A stretch of DNA of 32,228 bases from Desulfitobacteriaceae bacterium (lineage in GTDB: Bacteria; Bacillota; Dehalobacteriia; Dehalobacteriales; Dehalobacteriaceae): contig JAQVXR010000008.1 in NCBI GenBank assembly GCA_028709045.1, forward strand, positions 1-32,228, written 5' to 3'. This document shows positions 25,782 through 32,228 of the stretch, piece after piece. Every line of letters starts with the position of its first letter. The stretch's first letter is position 1. Both the position numbers and the translations under genes were made by a program. The notes beneath the pieces are model-generated. The model made no database searches. It had not been told where the DNA came from and worked only from the letters and a program-made list of their open reading frames with translations.

Positions 25782-26714
25782 ATGATCCGGTTTCCCTTTA
25801 AATCTGTTGGAGCTAAAATGGAAGCAAATTTTCGCCGGGAAAGCTCGGAAGAAACCGTCGGTACACAGCGCGAAGAACAGGACGCTAAAGCACGCATTAA
25901 AGAAATTCATAAAGAGCTTAATGAACTGATCGGTTTGCAAAGTGTCAAAAAAATGATTCTGGAAGTGCAGGCTTTTGTGGATATTCAAAAACGCCGGACT
26001 CAGGAAAAGCTTGCCGCAGAGCCAACGGTGCTTCATGCTGTTTTTAAAGGCAACCCTGGTACCGGGAAAACGACGGTAGCGCGAATTGTCGCCAAACTTT
26101 TCAAAGAGGTAGGGGTGCTGCAAAAAGGACACCTGGTTGAAGTGGAACGAGCAGATTTGGTGGGAGAGTACATCGGTCATACTGCTCAGAAAACCAGGGA
26201 ACAAATAAAAAAAGCATTAGGAGGCGTGCTTTTTATCGACGAAGCATATTCCCTGGCTCGAGGCGGGGAAAAAGATTTTGGCAAGGAAGCTATTGATGTA
26301 ATGGTCAAAGCAATGGAGGATAATAAAGATAACTTAATTATTATCTTGGCTGGATATAAGGATGAGATGGATTGGTTTCTTTGCTCTAATCCCGGGCTTC
26401 GTTCCAGATTTCCCCTTCATATTGAGTTTCCTGATTACCGGCCGGAAGAATTATATAGTATTGCTTACTTAATGTATAAAGCCCGCCAGTACCGGTTGAG
26501 TGATGAGGCAAGGGGTACTTTAGAAAGAATAATTAAAAGGAAGGTTCTTTTAGGCCATGAATTTAGCGGCAATGCCCGTTTAGTGCGAAACCTGGTAGAA
26601 AGTTCACTGCGTACCCAGGCTGTGAGATTAGTTACCAAACAACATATTACCCGGGAGGATTTAATGTTGATTCAGCCTATTGATCTTTTGGATGCAGCCA
26701 GGCGTAGCCAATAG
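25782..26714 (+). CDS. spoVK: Stage V sporulation protein K, CbxX/CfxQ-type AAA ATPase
   Basis: SpoVK is an AAA+ ATPase made in the mother cell and needed for spore maturation; its substrate is not known. The product shows KELNELIGLQSVKKMI, Walker A GNPGTGKTT (residue 90), VERADLVGEYIGHTA, Walker B VLFIDEAYSL, the sensor region LIIILAGYKDEM and the arginine-finger region NPGLRSRFP. ATG 25782 has GGGAGGTG at 25767-25774 with 7-nt spacing. The in-frame codons upstream would add a low-quality tail. The length is 310 aa. No clear SigE or SigK promoter could be read upstream, although a TATAAT-like string is at 25740. Confidence 0.92.
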   Translation: MIRFPFKSVGAKMEANFRRESSEETVGTQREEQDAKARIKEIHKELNELIGLQSVKKMILEVQAFVDIQKRRTQEKLAAEPTVLHAVFKGNPGTGKTTVARIVAKLFKEVGVLQKGHLVEVERADLVGEYIGHTAQKTREQIKKALGGVLFIDEAYSLARGGEKDFGKEAIDVMVKAMEDNKDNLIIILAGYKDEMDWFLCSNPGLRSRFPLHIEFPDYRPEELYSIAYLMYKARQYRLSDEARGTLERIIKRKVLLGHEFSGNARLVRNLVESSLRTQAVRLVTKQHITREDLMLIQPIDLLDAARRSQ

Positions 26715-26727
26715 ATCAATATTTCTT

Positions 26728-26807
26728 TCCGTTGCCAAAAGCAGGTTTAGTCGTTATACTTTGGTTGGTGGACTTTCCATCGAGAAGTGCTGAATATTGG
26801 CAACGGA
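26728..26807 (+). repeat. Inverted repeat linking the ynbB -35 with its ribosome-binding site
   Basis: TCCGTTGCCAA (26728-26738) is an exact reverse complement of TTGGCAACGGA (26797-26807). With two flanking G-U pairs and a C-G pair the RNA stem becomes 14 bp (26725-26738 with 26797-26810) and buries the GGAGGG site at 26805-26810. The left arm contains the -35 TTGCCA. Transcripts from upstream would carry both arms, while those from the local promoter carry only the right one. Confidence 0.6.
26732..26760 (+). promoter_or_regulatory. Promoter of the ynbB-type gene
   Basis: TTGCCA (26732-26737) and TATACT (26755-26760), each 5/6 to consensus, have exactly 17 bp between them. The start would be near 26767, where a small hairpin begins (GGTGGA 26767-26772 with TCCATC 26776-26781). 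Confidence 0.55.
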
Positions 26808-26814
26808 GGGTTGC

Positions 26815-28047
26815 ATGATGAATTTAGACAGTTTGGTACGGCAGGCGGAAGAAACTGCTGCCCGGTGCCAAAAAAAAATTGATGAAACCGTTAGGTTTAA
26901 TTTACATAAAGTGCTTTCTGCCTTTCAAAATAATAGGGTAGGGGAGCTGCACCTTGGCACTACCTCTGGGTACGGATACAATGACTTAGGGCGGACTGTT
27001 TTAGAAAAAATATATGCCGAGGTCTTTGGTGCTGAAGATGCTTTGGTGCGCCAGCAAATAATTTCGGGAACCCATGCCATTACACTTGCTCTTTTTGGTA
27101 ATCTCCTTCCACAGGACGAACTGCTGGCAGTGGGAAAGCCATATGACACATTACAGACGATAATTGGCACAGAAAAGAAAGAACCGGGCACATTGAGAGA
27201 GATGGGAGTGTTATACCGGGAAATCCCTGTGGATCACGAAATTGATGTAGAGAAAGTTGCTGAAGCCGTCCGACCGGAAACCAAAATAGTGAGTATTCAG
27301 CGTTCCAAGGGATACGCCTGGCGCCCGTCGGTAACGATTAATAAGATCGGAGAAATTGCCCGGGCAGTGAAAAGGAAAAATGGGCAAGCAATAATCTTTG
27401 TCGATAATTGTTATGGTGAATTTGTGGAGGAAAAAGAACCCCTCCAGGTTGGGGCAGATCTTATTGCCGGATCGTTGATCAAGAATCCCGGTGGAGGCAT
27501 TGCACCGGGGGGCGGATATATTGCCGGGCGCCGAGAATTGGTGGAACGGGCGGCATTTAGACTTACTGCACCGGGACTTGGCAAGGAAATCGGGCCGAGC
27601 CTGGAAAATAACCGGCTGTTTTTGCAAGGGCTATTTCTTGCCCCTCATGTAGTTGGTGAAGCTCTTTGGGGAGCAGTCTTTACGGCAGCATTGTTTGCAG
27701 GAATGAAATATGAAGTATTACCGGAACCGGAAGCATATCGGTCTGATATCGTCCAAGCTATCAAGTTTAAAGAAAGAGAAAGGGTCTTAGAGTTCTGCCG
27801 CGGAATTCAACGTTATTCCCCGGTAGATTCCCATGTGCGGCCGGAGCCCTGGGACATGCCCGGCTACGATCATCAGGTGATTATGGCAGCCGGAGCATTT
27901 GTACAGGGTTCATCTATTGAACTCAGCGCCGATGCACCGATGCGCGAGCCTTATATCGTCTATTTCCAGGGAGGCATCAGTCGGCATCATGTTTTACTGG
28001 CAGTGACAGAAACAGTTAAAAATATGTTGGCTGCCGGATTGCTATAG
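26815..28047 (+). CDS. YnbB/methionine-gamma-lyase-like PLP protein ("aluminium resistance" family)
   Basis: The protein belongs to a fold-type I PLP family related to Cys/Met metabolism enzymes. It is often annotated as aluminium resistance or methionine gamma-lyase family, but its reaction is not established. Visible blocks are HLGTTSGYGYNDLGR, VRQQIISGTHAI, SIQRSKGYAWRPS, IIFVDNCYGEFVE, and AGSLIKNPGGGIAPGGGYIAG, which holds the probable Schiff-base lysine. Two adjacent ATGs (26815, 26818) follow GGAGGG; the second has the better spacing. B. subtilis has the order spoVK-hflX-ynbB-glnR-glnA; here hflX and glnR are missing. The leader can hide its ribosome-binding site. Confidence 0.9.
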   Translation: MMNLDSLVRQAEETAARCQKKIDETVRFNLHKVLSAFQNNRVGELHLGTTSGYGYNDLGRTVLEKIYAEVFGAEDALVRQQIISGTHAITLALFGNLLPQDELLAVGKPYDTLQTIIGTEKKEPGTLREMGVLYREIPVDHEIDVEKVAEAVRPETKIVSIQRSKGYAWRPSVTINKIGEIARAVKRKNGQAIIFVDNCYGEFVEEKEPLQVGADLIAGSLIKNPGGGIAPGGGYIAGRRELVERAAFRLTAPGLGKEIGPSLENNRLFLQGLFLAPHVVGEALWGAVFTAALFAGMKYEVLPEPEAYRSDIVQAIKFKERERVLEFCRGIQRYSPVDSHVRPEPWDMPGYDHQVIMAAGAFVQGSSIELSADAPMREPYIVYFQGGISRHHVLLAVTETVKNMLAAGLL

Positions 28048-28057
28048 AGAGATTCTA

Positions 28058-28087
28058 TTGAAATTAACTACCTGATTATGATAACAT
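28058..28087 (+). promoter_or_regulatory. Weak candidate glnA promoter
   Basis: TTGAAA (28058-28063) and TAACAT (28082-28087) are spaced 18 bp. No GlnR/TnrA box (TGTNAN7TNACA) is visible. A small hairpin (28099-28104 with 28116-28121) lies just before the ribosome-binding site. Confidence 0.25.
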
Positions 28088-28138
28088 TGTGATGGGACTT
28101 TTTACCTGAGAAGGCAAAAAGAGAGGGGAATGAGGGGC

Positions 28139-29470
28139 ATGGATAAATATACCAAAGAAGATATACTGGAACAGGCAATAGAACAAAACGTGAGTTTTGT
28201 CAGGCTACAATTCACTGATATATTTGGGGTACTAAAGAATGTCTCTATCACGGTGGGACAACTGGAAAAGGCCTTAAACGGGGAACTGATTTTTGACGGT
28301 TCATCTATAGAGGGATTTGTGCGGATAGAAGAATCAGATATGTACCTAAAGCCGGACCTATCTACCTTTATTATTTTACCCTGGAGGCCAAAAGAAGGAG
28401 CAGTTGCTCGAATGATTTGTGATGTTTATAACGCAGATCACACACCTTATTCCGGCTGCCCTCGCGTTAACCTTAAAAGAGTGCTGGCGGAAGCTGCTGA
28501 GATGGGATATACCGTCAACGTAGGTCCGGAAGCGGAATTTTTCCTGTTCACATTAGATGATAATGGGAACCCCACCACCAATACCCAGGACAATGCCGGA
28601 TATTTTGACCTGACACCTGTTGATTTTGGTGAAACTGCTCGGCGGGATATGGTTCTCACCCTACAAGATATGGGGTGCGAAGTAGAAGGATCTCACCATG
28701 AATTGGCTCCCGGTCAACACGAAATTGATTTTGCCTATGATGATGCCCTGAATACTGCCGATAAAATTGTCACCTTTAAATTTGTTGTCAGAACTATTGC
28801 CCAGCGACATGGCCTTCATGCTACTTTTATGCCCAAGCCTATAACCGGGATGGCCGGATCAGGTATGCACATTAACATATCATTATTCAAGGACGGAAAT
28901 AATATTTTCTATGATAGTAAAGAACCACGACAGTTGAGCCAGGTAGCCAGGTTTTTTATCGGGGGAGTATTAGAGCATGCACCTGCCTATACGGCGGTGA
29001 CTAATCCCACGGTGAACAGCTATAAAAGGCTTTTATCCGGTTATGAGGCACCTATTCACGTAGCTTGGTCAGAAAAAAACAGGAGTCCCCTGATTCGTAT
29101 TCCTGCAAATAGGGGAAGGGAGACGAGAATTGAACTAAGAAGCCCCGACCCAACCTGCAACCCTTACCTGGCATTGGCAGCAATTATTAAGTCGGGGCTG
29201 GATGGAATAAAAAATAAAATCGCTCCGCCGGAACCTATTAATATGAATGTATATGACCTTGACTCAAAAGAACTTGAGCGACTGGGAATTAAACGCCTGC
29301 CTTTTGACCTTAAAGACGCATTGGATAAATTGGCTGCTGACAAACTGATTTCCGGTGCCTTGGGAGAACACATATGCCGGCGATTCGTAGAGGCAAAGAG
29401 AATTGAGTTGAATAATTACTGTATGGAGGTTCATCCCTGGGAATTAGCGGAGTATTTAAATAAGTTTTAG
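28139..29470 (+). CDS. glnA: Glutamine synthetase type I (alpha subgroup)
   Basis: GlnA makes glutamine from glutamate, ammonia and ATP and forms a dodecamer. Clear family blocks are FDGSSIEGFVRIEESDMYL, GPEAEFFLF, EVEGSHHELAPGQHEIDF, HATFMPKP, GSGMHINISL, NPTVNSYKRL, the NRSPLIRIPA active site, and the C-terminal VHPWELAEYL. The length of 443 aa and the absence of the adenylylation-loop extension match GSI-alpha, which is feedback-controlled rather than adenylylated. Start 28139 is chosen over the in-frame ATG at 28130, since GAGAGGGG (28121-28128) is too close to 28130. No glnR neighbour is present. The stop lies only 7 bp from the convergent lexA stop. Confidence 0.97.
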   Translation: MDKYTKEDILEQAIEQNVSFVRLQFTDIFGVLKNVSITVGQLEKALNGELIFDGSSIEGFVRIEESDMYLKPDLSTFIILPWRPKEGAVARMICDVYNADHTPYSGCPRVNLKRVLAEAAEMGYTVNVGPEAEFFLFTLDDNGNPTTNTQDNAGYFDLTPVDFGETARRDMVLTLQDMGCEVEGSHHELAPGQHEIDFAYDDALNTADKIVTFKFVVRTIAQRHGLHATFMPKPITGMAGSGMHINISLFKDGNNIFYDSKEPRQLSQVARFFIGGVLEHAPAYTAVTNPTVNSYKRLLSGYEAPIHVAWSEKNRSPLIRIPANRGRETRIELRSPDPTCNPYLALAAIIKSGLDGIKNKIAPPEPINMNVYDLDSKELERLGIKRLPFDLKDALDKLAADKLISGALGEHICRRFVEAKRIELNNYCMEVHPWELAEYLNKF

Positions 29471-29477
29471 TGCATTT

Positions 29478-30098
29478 TTAATGGATCCTGCGAAAGACAC
29501 CGATCACTTTACCCAGTATCTGGACATCTTTAACAATAATAGGCTCCATCGACTTGTTTTCCGGTTGCAGGCGTATAAAGCCCTTTTCCCGGAAAAAACG
29601 TTTGACGGTTGCTTCATCTTCCAAGAGGGCTACGACAATGTCCCCGTTGTTTGCCGTTCCTATTTTCTCCACTAGAATATAGTCCCCATCCAGAATGCCG
29701 GCCTCAATCATACTTTCTCCGGAAACAGTTAGAATGAAAAGATCGTTTTTTGACCGGGTAAAATCATGGGGTAGAGGAAAGGTGTCCTCGATGTTTTCTA
29801 CCGCTAAAATAGGCTGACCGGCGGTAACTTTCCCGACAATCGGCACATCTACCATTTCCTTACTAAATCTGGAGGACCAGGAGCCGTCGGTTACTTCGAT
29901 TGCCCGGGGCTTGGTAGGATCCCGGCGCAGATAACCTTTTTGCTCTAAGGTTGAAAGATGGGCATGTACCGTGGAACTGGAACTAAGGCCAACCGCCTGC
30001 CCTATTTCTCGAACCGATGGGGGATACCCCTTTTCATTTATTTTCTGTTTTATATAGCTGAGAATTTGTTTTTGACGAGGTGATAGGTCTTCGTACAC
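29478..30098 (-). CDS. lexA: SOS transcriptional repressor LexA
   Basis: LexA represses the SOS regulon and cuts itself when RecA filaments form. The 206-aa product has the N-terminal winged helix ([31 protein letters not shown]), the Ala93-Gly94 cleavage site in VTAGQP, the catalytic Ser129 in SGESM and Lys166 in ATVKRFF. The GTG start has AGGAGG 7 nt upstream. Its promoter overlaps a LexA box, so it is self-regulated. It converges on glnA and diverges from a YneA-like gene, as lexA/yneA do in B. subtilis. Confidence 0.97.
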   Translation of the reverse strand: MYEDLSPRQKQILSYIKQKINEKGYPPSVREIGQAVGLSSSSTVHAHLSTLEQKGYLRRDPTKPRAIEVTDGSWSSRFSKEMVDVPIVGKVTAGQPILAVENIEDTFPLPHDFTRSKNDLFILTVSGESMIEAGILDGDYILVEKIGTANNGDIVVALLEDEATVKRFFREKGFIRLQPENKSMEPIIVKDVQILGKVIGVFRRIH

Positions 30099-30132
30099 GA
30101 AAAATACCTCCTAACTAATACTTTCTTAGCAA

Positions 30133-30161
30133 ATTATAACATATGTATAAAAAAATATCAA
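30133..30161 (-). promoter_or_regulatory. Promoter of lexA
   Basis: On the minus strand TTGATA (30161-30156) and TATAAT (30138-30133) are 17 bp apart, with TGT before the -10 (extended). The -35 shares bases with the LexA box at 30159-30172. Confidence 0.75.
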
Positions 30162-30172
30162 ACAACTGTTCG
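30159..30172 (-). promoter_or_regulatory. LexA box of lexA
   Basis: The minus strand reads CGAACAGTTGTTTG, close to the Bacillus consensus CGAACRNRYGTTYC with two deviations. It overlaps the lexA -35, giving direct autorepression. Confidence 0.65.
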
Positions 30173-30180
30173 AAAAATTA

Positions 30181-30209
30181 TTGACTCCGTACATTTGTTC
30201 TAGTATAAT
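30181..30209 (+). promoter_or_regulatory. Promoter of the yneA-like gene
   Basis: TTGACT (30181-30186) and a perfect TATAAT (30204-30209) have a 17-bp spacer that contains a LexA box. This is one of the strongest promoters in the window and should be silent unless LexA is removed. Confidence 0.85.
30188..30201 (+). promoter_or_regulatory. LexA box in the promoter spacer
   Basis: CGTACATTTGTTCT differs from the symmetric core GAAC-N4-GTTC at one position. It lies between the -35 and -10 of the yneA-like gene. Confidence 0.6.
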
Positions 30210-30216
30210 GCAATTA

Positions 30217-30230
30217 AGAACAAGCGTTCG
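30217..30230 (+). promoter_or_regulatory. LexA box downstream of the yneA-like start point
   Basis: AGAACAAGCGTTCG contains a perfect GAAC-N4-GTTC core. It spans the transcription start region and abuts the GGAGGTG ribosome-binding site. Confidence 0.8.
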
Positions 30231-30240
30231 GAGGTGCTTT

Positions 30241-30540
30241 ATGAAAAGAAGGTATAAAATCAAGATTAGACTGCTGATGATAATAACAGTATTTTTGCTG
30301 GGATTTAGTATCACATGGGGTTTTGCCAATAATGTCAAAGCGGAAAATGAAATTGGGGGTAACAATACGAATTTAGTCGAGGTAGTGATCCAAAGCGGCG
30401 ATACATTATGGGATATTGCAGAAAGTTATTGTCCGCAAACTGATACCCGTAAAGTGGTCCATAAGATACGCAAATTAAACGACCTGGCAACGGCAAATAT
30501 CATGCCTGGCCAGATCATCAAGATACCGACTATGGATTAA
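30241..30540 (+). CDS. yneA: YneA-like SOS-induced cell division inhibitor (LysM protein)
   Basis: YneA of B. subtilis is a short membrane-anchored LysM protein that delays division during the SOS response and is divergent from lexA. This 99-aa product has a basic start, one hydrophobic helix (about residues 10-29, RLLMIITVFLLGFSITWGFA), a short polar linker and one C-terminal LysM domain (VVIQSGDTLWDIAESY ... IMPGQIIKIP), facing the wall. GGAGGTG precedes the ATG by 4 nt. Promoter and LexA boxes match SOS control. The partners yneB and ynzC do not follow. Another LysM envelope protein is possible, but context makes YneA most likely. Confidence 0.88.
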   Translation: MKRRYKIKIRLLMIITVFLLGFSITWGFANNVKAENEIGGNNTNLVEVVIQSGDTLWDIAESYCPQTDTRKVVHKIRKLNDLATANIMPGQIIKIPTMD

Positions 30541-30605
30541 ATTAAGGGTCTGAAATTAACTTAGCTGTACTAAGAAAAGGCTATAATAAAAAAGCCGAAG
30601 TCTAA

Positions 30606-30656
30606 AAGGTCCAATCTAGCTGCGCAGGGAAGAGGAAAGCGAGCCGATTGGGCCTT
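30606..30656 (-). terminator. Stable hairpin with purine-only loop, possible terminator of the minus-strand gene
   Basis: On the plus strand, bases 30606-30616 pair with 30646-30656 (11 bp, one G-U). Inside, 30619-30625 pair with 30639-30644 with one bulge. The 13-nt loop (30626-30638) is all A and G on the plus strand. Read on the minus strand the stem is followed by TTTT, so it may terminate the gene at 30767-32228. No other intrinsic terminator for either flanking gene is evident in 30541-30766; a further stem (AGGGAG/CTCCCT around 30718-30743) lacks a T run. Confidence 0.4.
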
Positions 30657-30766
30657 ATACTTTCATAAATAAAACTTCCGATAATAGTAATTATGTAAAC
30701 TAAATTTTTCGATGTTAGGGAGAGTTCTTCCGGACCCTCCCTTCAGAGATATAAAAAGGATTTAAA

Positions 30767-32228
30767 TTATTGAATTTTAGCACCAATTACCTCTGTTAAA
30801 ATAGATCTTAGGCTTATAATTTCCATGTCGTTTATAGTTGCGCTACTTGGAGCCAGTTTATAACTTGTGTAAACCTTATTTTTGAAATTATTATCAAACG
30901 AAGCAAATTTATCGTTGTTATTAATTTTCACTAGTGTTTCGAAATCTTCTATATCAGTTACAATATCGTTCTCCGAAACTTCAATATCATAGCAGACAAA
31001 CTTATATATATGTCTGAATGGATGATTAATCTTCTTATGTAACGTTCCTTTTAACTCAATATATTTAGGTGCCCCTTGATATTCAATTACAAAATCAATC
31101 CCTTTAGTAGTGTCATAATCTAAAAGTTTAAACGGAAACAAATTTGGGTATTGAGCAATTATGTTTACTAACAGTACCAAAGTCTCAGACTCGGAATATC
31201 CAACTTTACGTTTGGTAGGTTCCATTAAAATTACTCCGGTAGGTAAAATAATGCTCTTTCTCTTCTTTACACTCCTAAATCTTTCTTTTAAGTTTCTTTC
31301 ATCTTCATCAATTGACGAAAGAGTATTTTCCATTTTTTCTATTTCAGTTCTTTCTTTAATTGCATCTAATATTTTTTTACTAGAAAAAATATCATTAACC
31401 TTTCGTTTTAAGATTTCAATTATCTCGATATTTGAATTATTAATGGACCCTCGATTTGCTGTTAATTCAAGGTCATCACAGTCAATAAAAGCTTGAATAA
31501 ATGAATAAGTACCTTTGCCGCCTTCTATCCAGTCATCTATTTTTTGGACAGGTATGCCACTTTTACATGCCCATAAGCCATATCTTTCGCTATCAGTATG
31601 AGTAATATCCGATCTCTTCCTTCCTCTTCTTGTTAATAGGATATCATATCGCCTTTTTGTTTCATATCCTTCAATGCTAATAACAAAGTTAAAATTGATA
31701 TTGTTTGAACAAGCAACCACTTCTTTGAAATTACGGCTATAAAATTCATAGTAAGCTTTATTACTACTAATCTTTTTGGCATAAGCTTTCATTTTAGTAT
31801 CTGTGTATCGCTGCTCAGGAAAATAATGTCCAAAAGATATAACTTCATACTCATTATTGTCAATAGTTTCAAATATTGGTATTGGATCTATGGCTTTTTT
31901 TCCCGAAAATTCATTTTTGAAACTCGTCATATTTAATCCATTTAAATAAAGTTTTATATTTCTATTCTTTAAGTCGTTATCAAATAGTGTTCTTATTGTT
32001 CCAAATACAGTAAACCATTTACTATAATCTCTAATACATTTGTGGTTCAGCTTAAACTGTGTATGCTGTGTTTTAAAATGTCTATGTCCAATGATCCTTA
32101 CATAAAAGCCCTGTTTCCATTCATTTGGGAGTTCGATACCTAAAGAATAGGGATCTTTGAAATCTGAGTAACGAATTGTGCCGTTTGTATCTATTTGACC
32201 AATAGGATTTAAAACCTCAACCGCCCAG
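30767..32228 (-). CDS. Large accessory protein, GHKL-ATPase-associated region plus PD-(D/E)XK-like nuclease domain (N-terminus outside window)
   Basis: The minus-strand frame is open from its stop at 30767 to the right edge (486 codons visible). The first visible Met (codon at 31930) is internal, because coding sequence continues for 99 codons upstream without a stop. The upstream part includes KWFTVFGTI. Further on, FIDCDDLELTANRGS resembles the post-ATPase region of GHKL/Hsp90-like ATPases, whose nucleotide site would lie outside the window. A charged helix (31355-31250) leads to a C-terminal domain with GIDFVIEY then YIELKG: Asp at 31094-31096, Glu at 31055-31057, Lys at 31049-31051, the D...ExK pattern of PD-(D/E)XK nucleases. 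The gene is much richer in A/T than its neighbours and breaks the conserved synteny, suggesting horizontal gain. A phage-defence or restriction role is inference only. Confidence 0.7.
   Translation of the reverse strand, partial: WAVEVLNPIGQIDTNGTIRYSDFKDPYSLGIELPNEWKQGFYVRIIGHRHFKTQHTQFKLNHKCIRDYSKWFTVFGTIRTLFDNDLKNRNIKLYLNGLNMTSFKNEFSGKKAIDPIPIFETIDNNEYEVISFGHYFPEQRYTDTKMKAYAKKISSNKAYYEFYSRNFKEVVACSNNINFNFVISIEGYETKRRYDILLTRRGRKRSDITHTDSERYGLWACKSGIPVQKIDDWIEGGKGTYSFIQAFIDCDDLELTANRGSINNSNIEIIEILKRKVNDIFSSKKILDAIKERTEIEKMENTLSSIDEDERNLKERFRSVKKRKSIILPTGVILMEPTKRKVGYSESETLVLLVNIIAQYPNLFPFKLLDYDTTKGIDFVIEYQGAPKYIELKGTLHKKINHPFRHIYKFVCYDIEVSENDIVTDIEDFETLVKINNNDKFASFDNNFKNKVYTSYKLAPSSATINDMEIISLRSILTEVIGAKIQ

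Noticed and set aside
30716-30746. AGGGAG/CTCCCT stem near the end of the minus-strand accessory gene as its terminator
   Set aside because: No T run follows on either strand. The hairpin at 30606-30656 is a better candidate.

Overview
The window comes from the chromosome of a spore-forming, low-to-mid GC Firmicute, most likely a Clostridia member of the Peptococcaceae/Desulfitobacteriaceae type. The evidence is SpoVS and SpoVK, CodY, RNase Y, Hfq and glutamine synthetase I-alpha, strong Shine-Dalgarno sites, frequent TTG/GTG starts and Bacillus-type LexA boxes. The species cannot be fixed from the sequence. The gene order is an expanded version of one known from Bacillus subtilis (recA-rny-ymdB-spoVS ... 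miaB-ymcA ... mutS-mutL ... miaA-hfq ... spoVK ... ynbB ... glnA ... lexA/yneA).

Layout. 1-1156: the 3' end of recA and an overlapping recX. 1157-1510: a promoter-to-terminator RNA gene whose predicted rod fold resembles 6S RNA. 1511-4747: RNase Y, a 190-aa unknown protein behind a structured leader, and YmdB. 4786-5241: spoVS with a SigH-like promoter and a perfect 19-bp terminator. 5284-8258: a tight run of M19 dipeptidase (apparently a non-AUG start), PHP phosphoesterase and class I/II aminotransferase. 8349-9927: a coiled-coil orphan, CobS and FxsA. 10012-14546: guaB (with a perfect 18-bp palindrome at its promoter), codY, an LCP-family protein and a Nudix protein with a degraded box. 14671-16732: a 62-aa orphan, miaB and a RicA/YmcA-like protein with a C-terminal cysteine cluster. 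16875-25608: mutS - hydantoinase-like - HDAC-like - mutL - miaA - hfq, nearly gapless. 25782-29470: spoVK, a YnbB-type PLP enzyme and glnA. 29478-30540: divergent lexA and a YneA-like division inhibitor sharing an SOS control region. 30767 to the right edge: an AT-rich accessory gene on the minus strand, truncated by the window.

How the genes fit together. DNA repair and the SOS response (recA, recX, mutS, mutL, lexA, yneA) and RNA processing or modification (rny, RicA-like, miaB, miaA, hfq, a possible 6S RNA) dominate. Nitrogen and GTP sensing (codY, guaB, glnA) and sporulation (spoVS, spoVK) are interleaved. The least ordinary parts are the right-edge gene, which looks like a GHKL-type ATPase tail joined to a PD-(D/E)XK-like nuclease domain; the two-gene insert between mutS and mutL; the structured leader between rny and the 190-aa gene; the apparent AUA/AUU start of the dipeptidase; and the ynbB leader, where an inverted repeat links the promoter -35 to the Shine-Dalgarno site.

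All functional calls were read by eye from motifs and context. No search or folding program was run.
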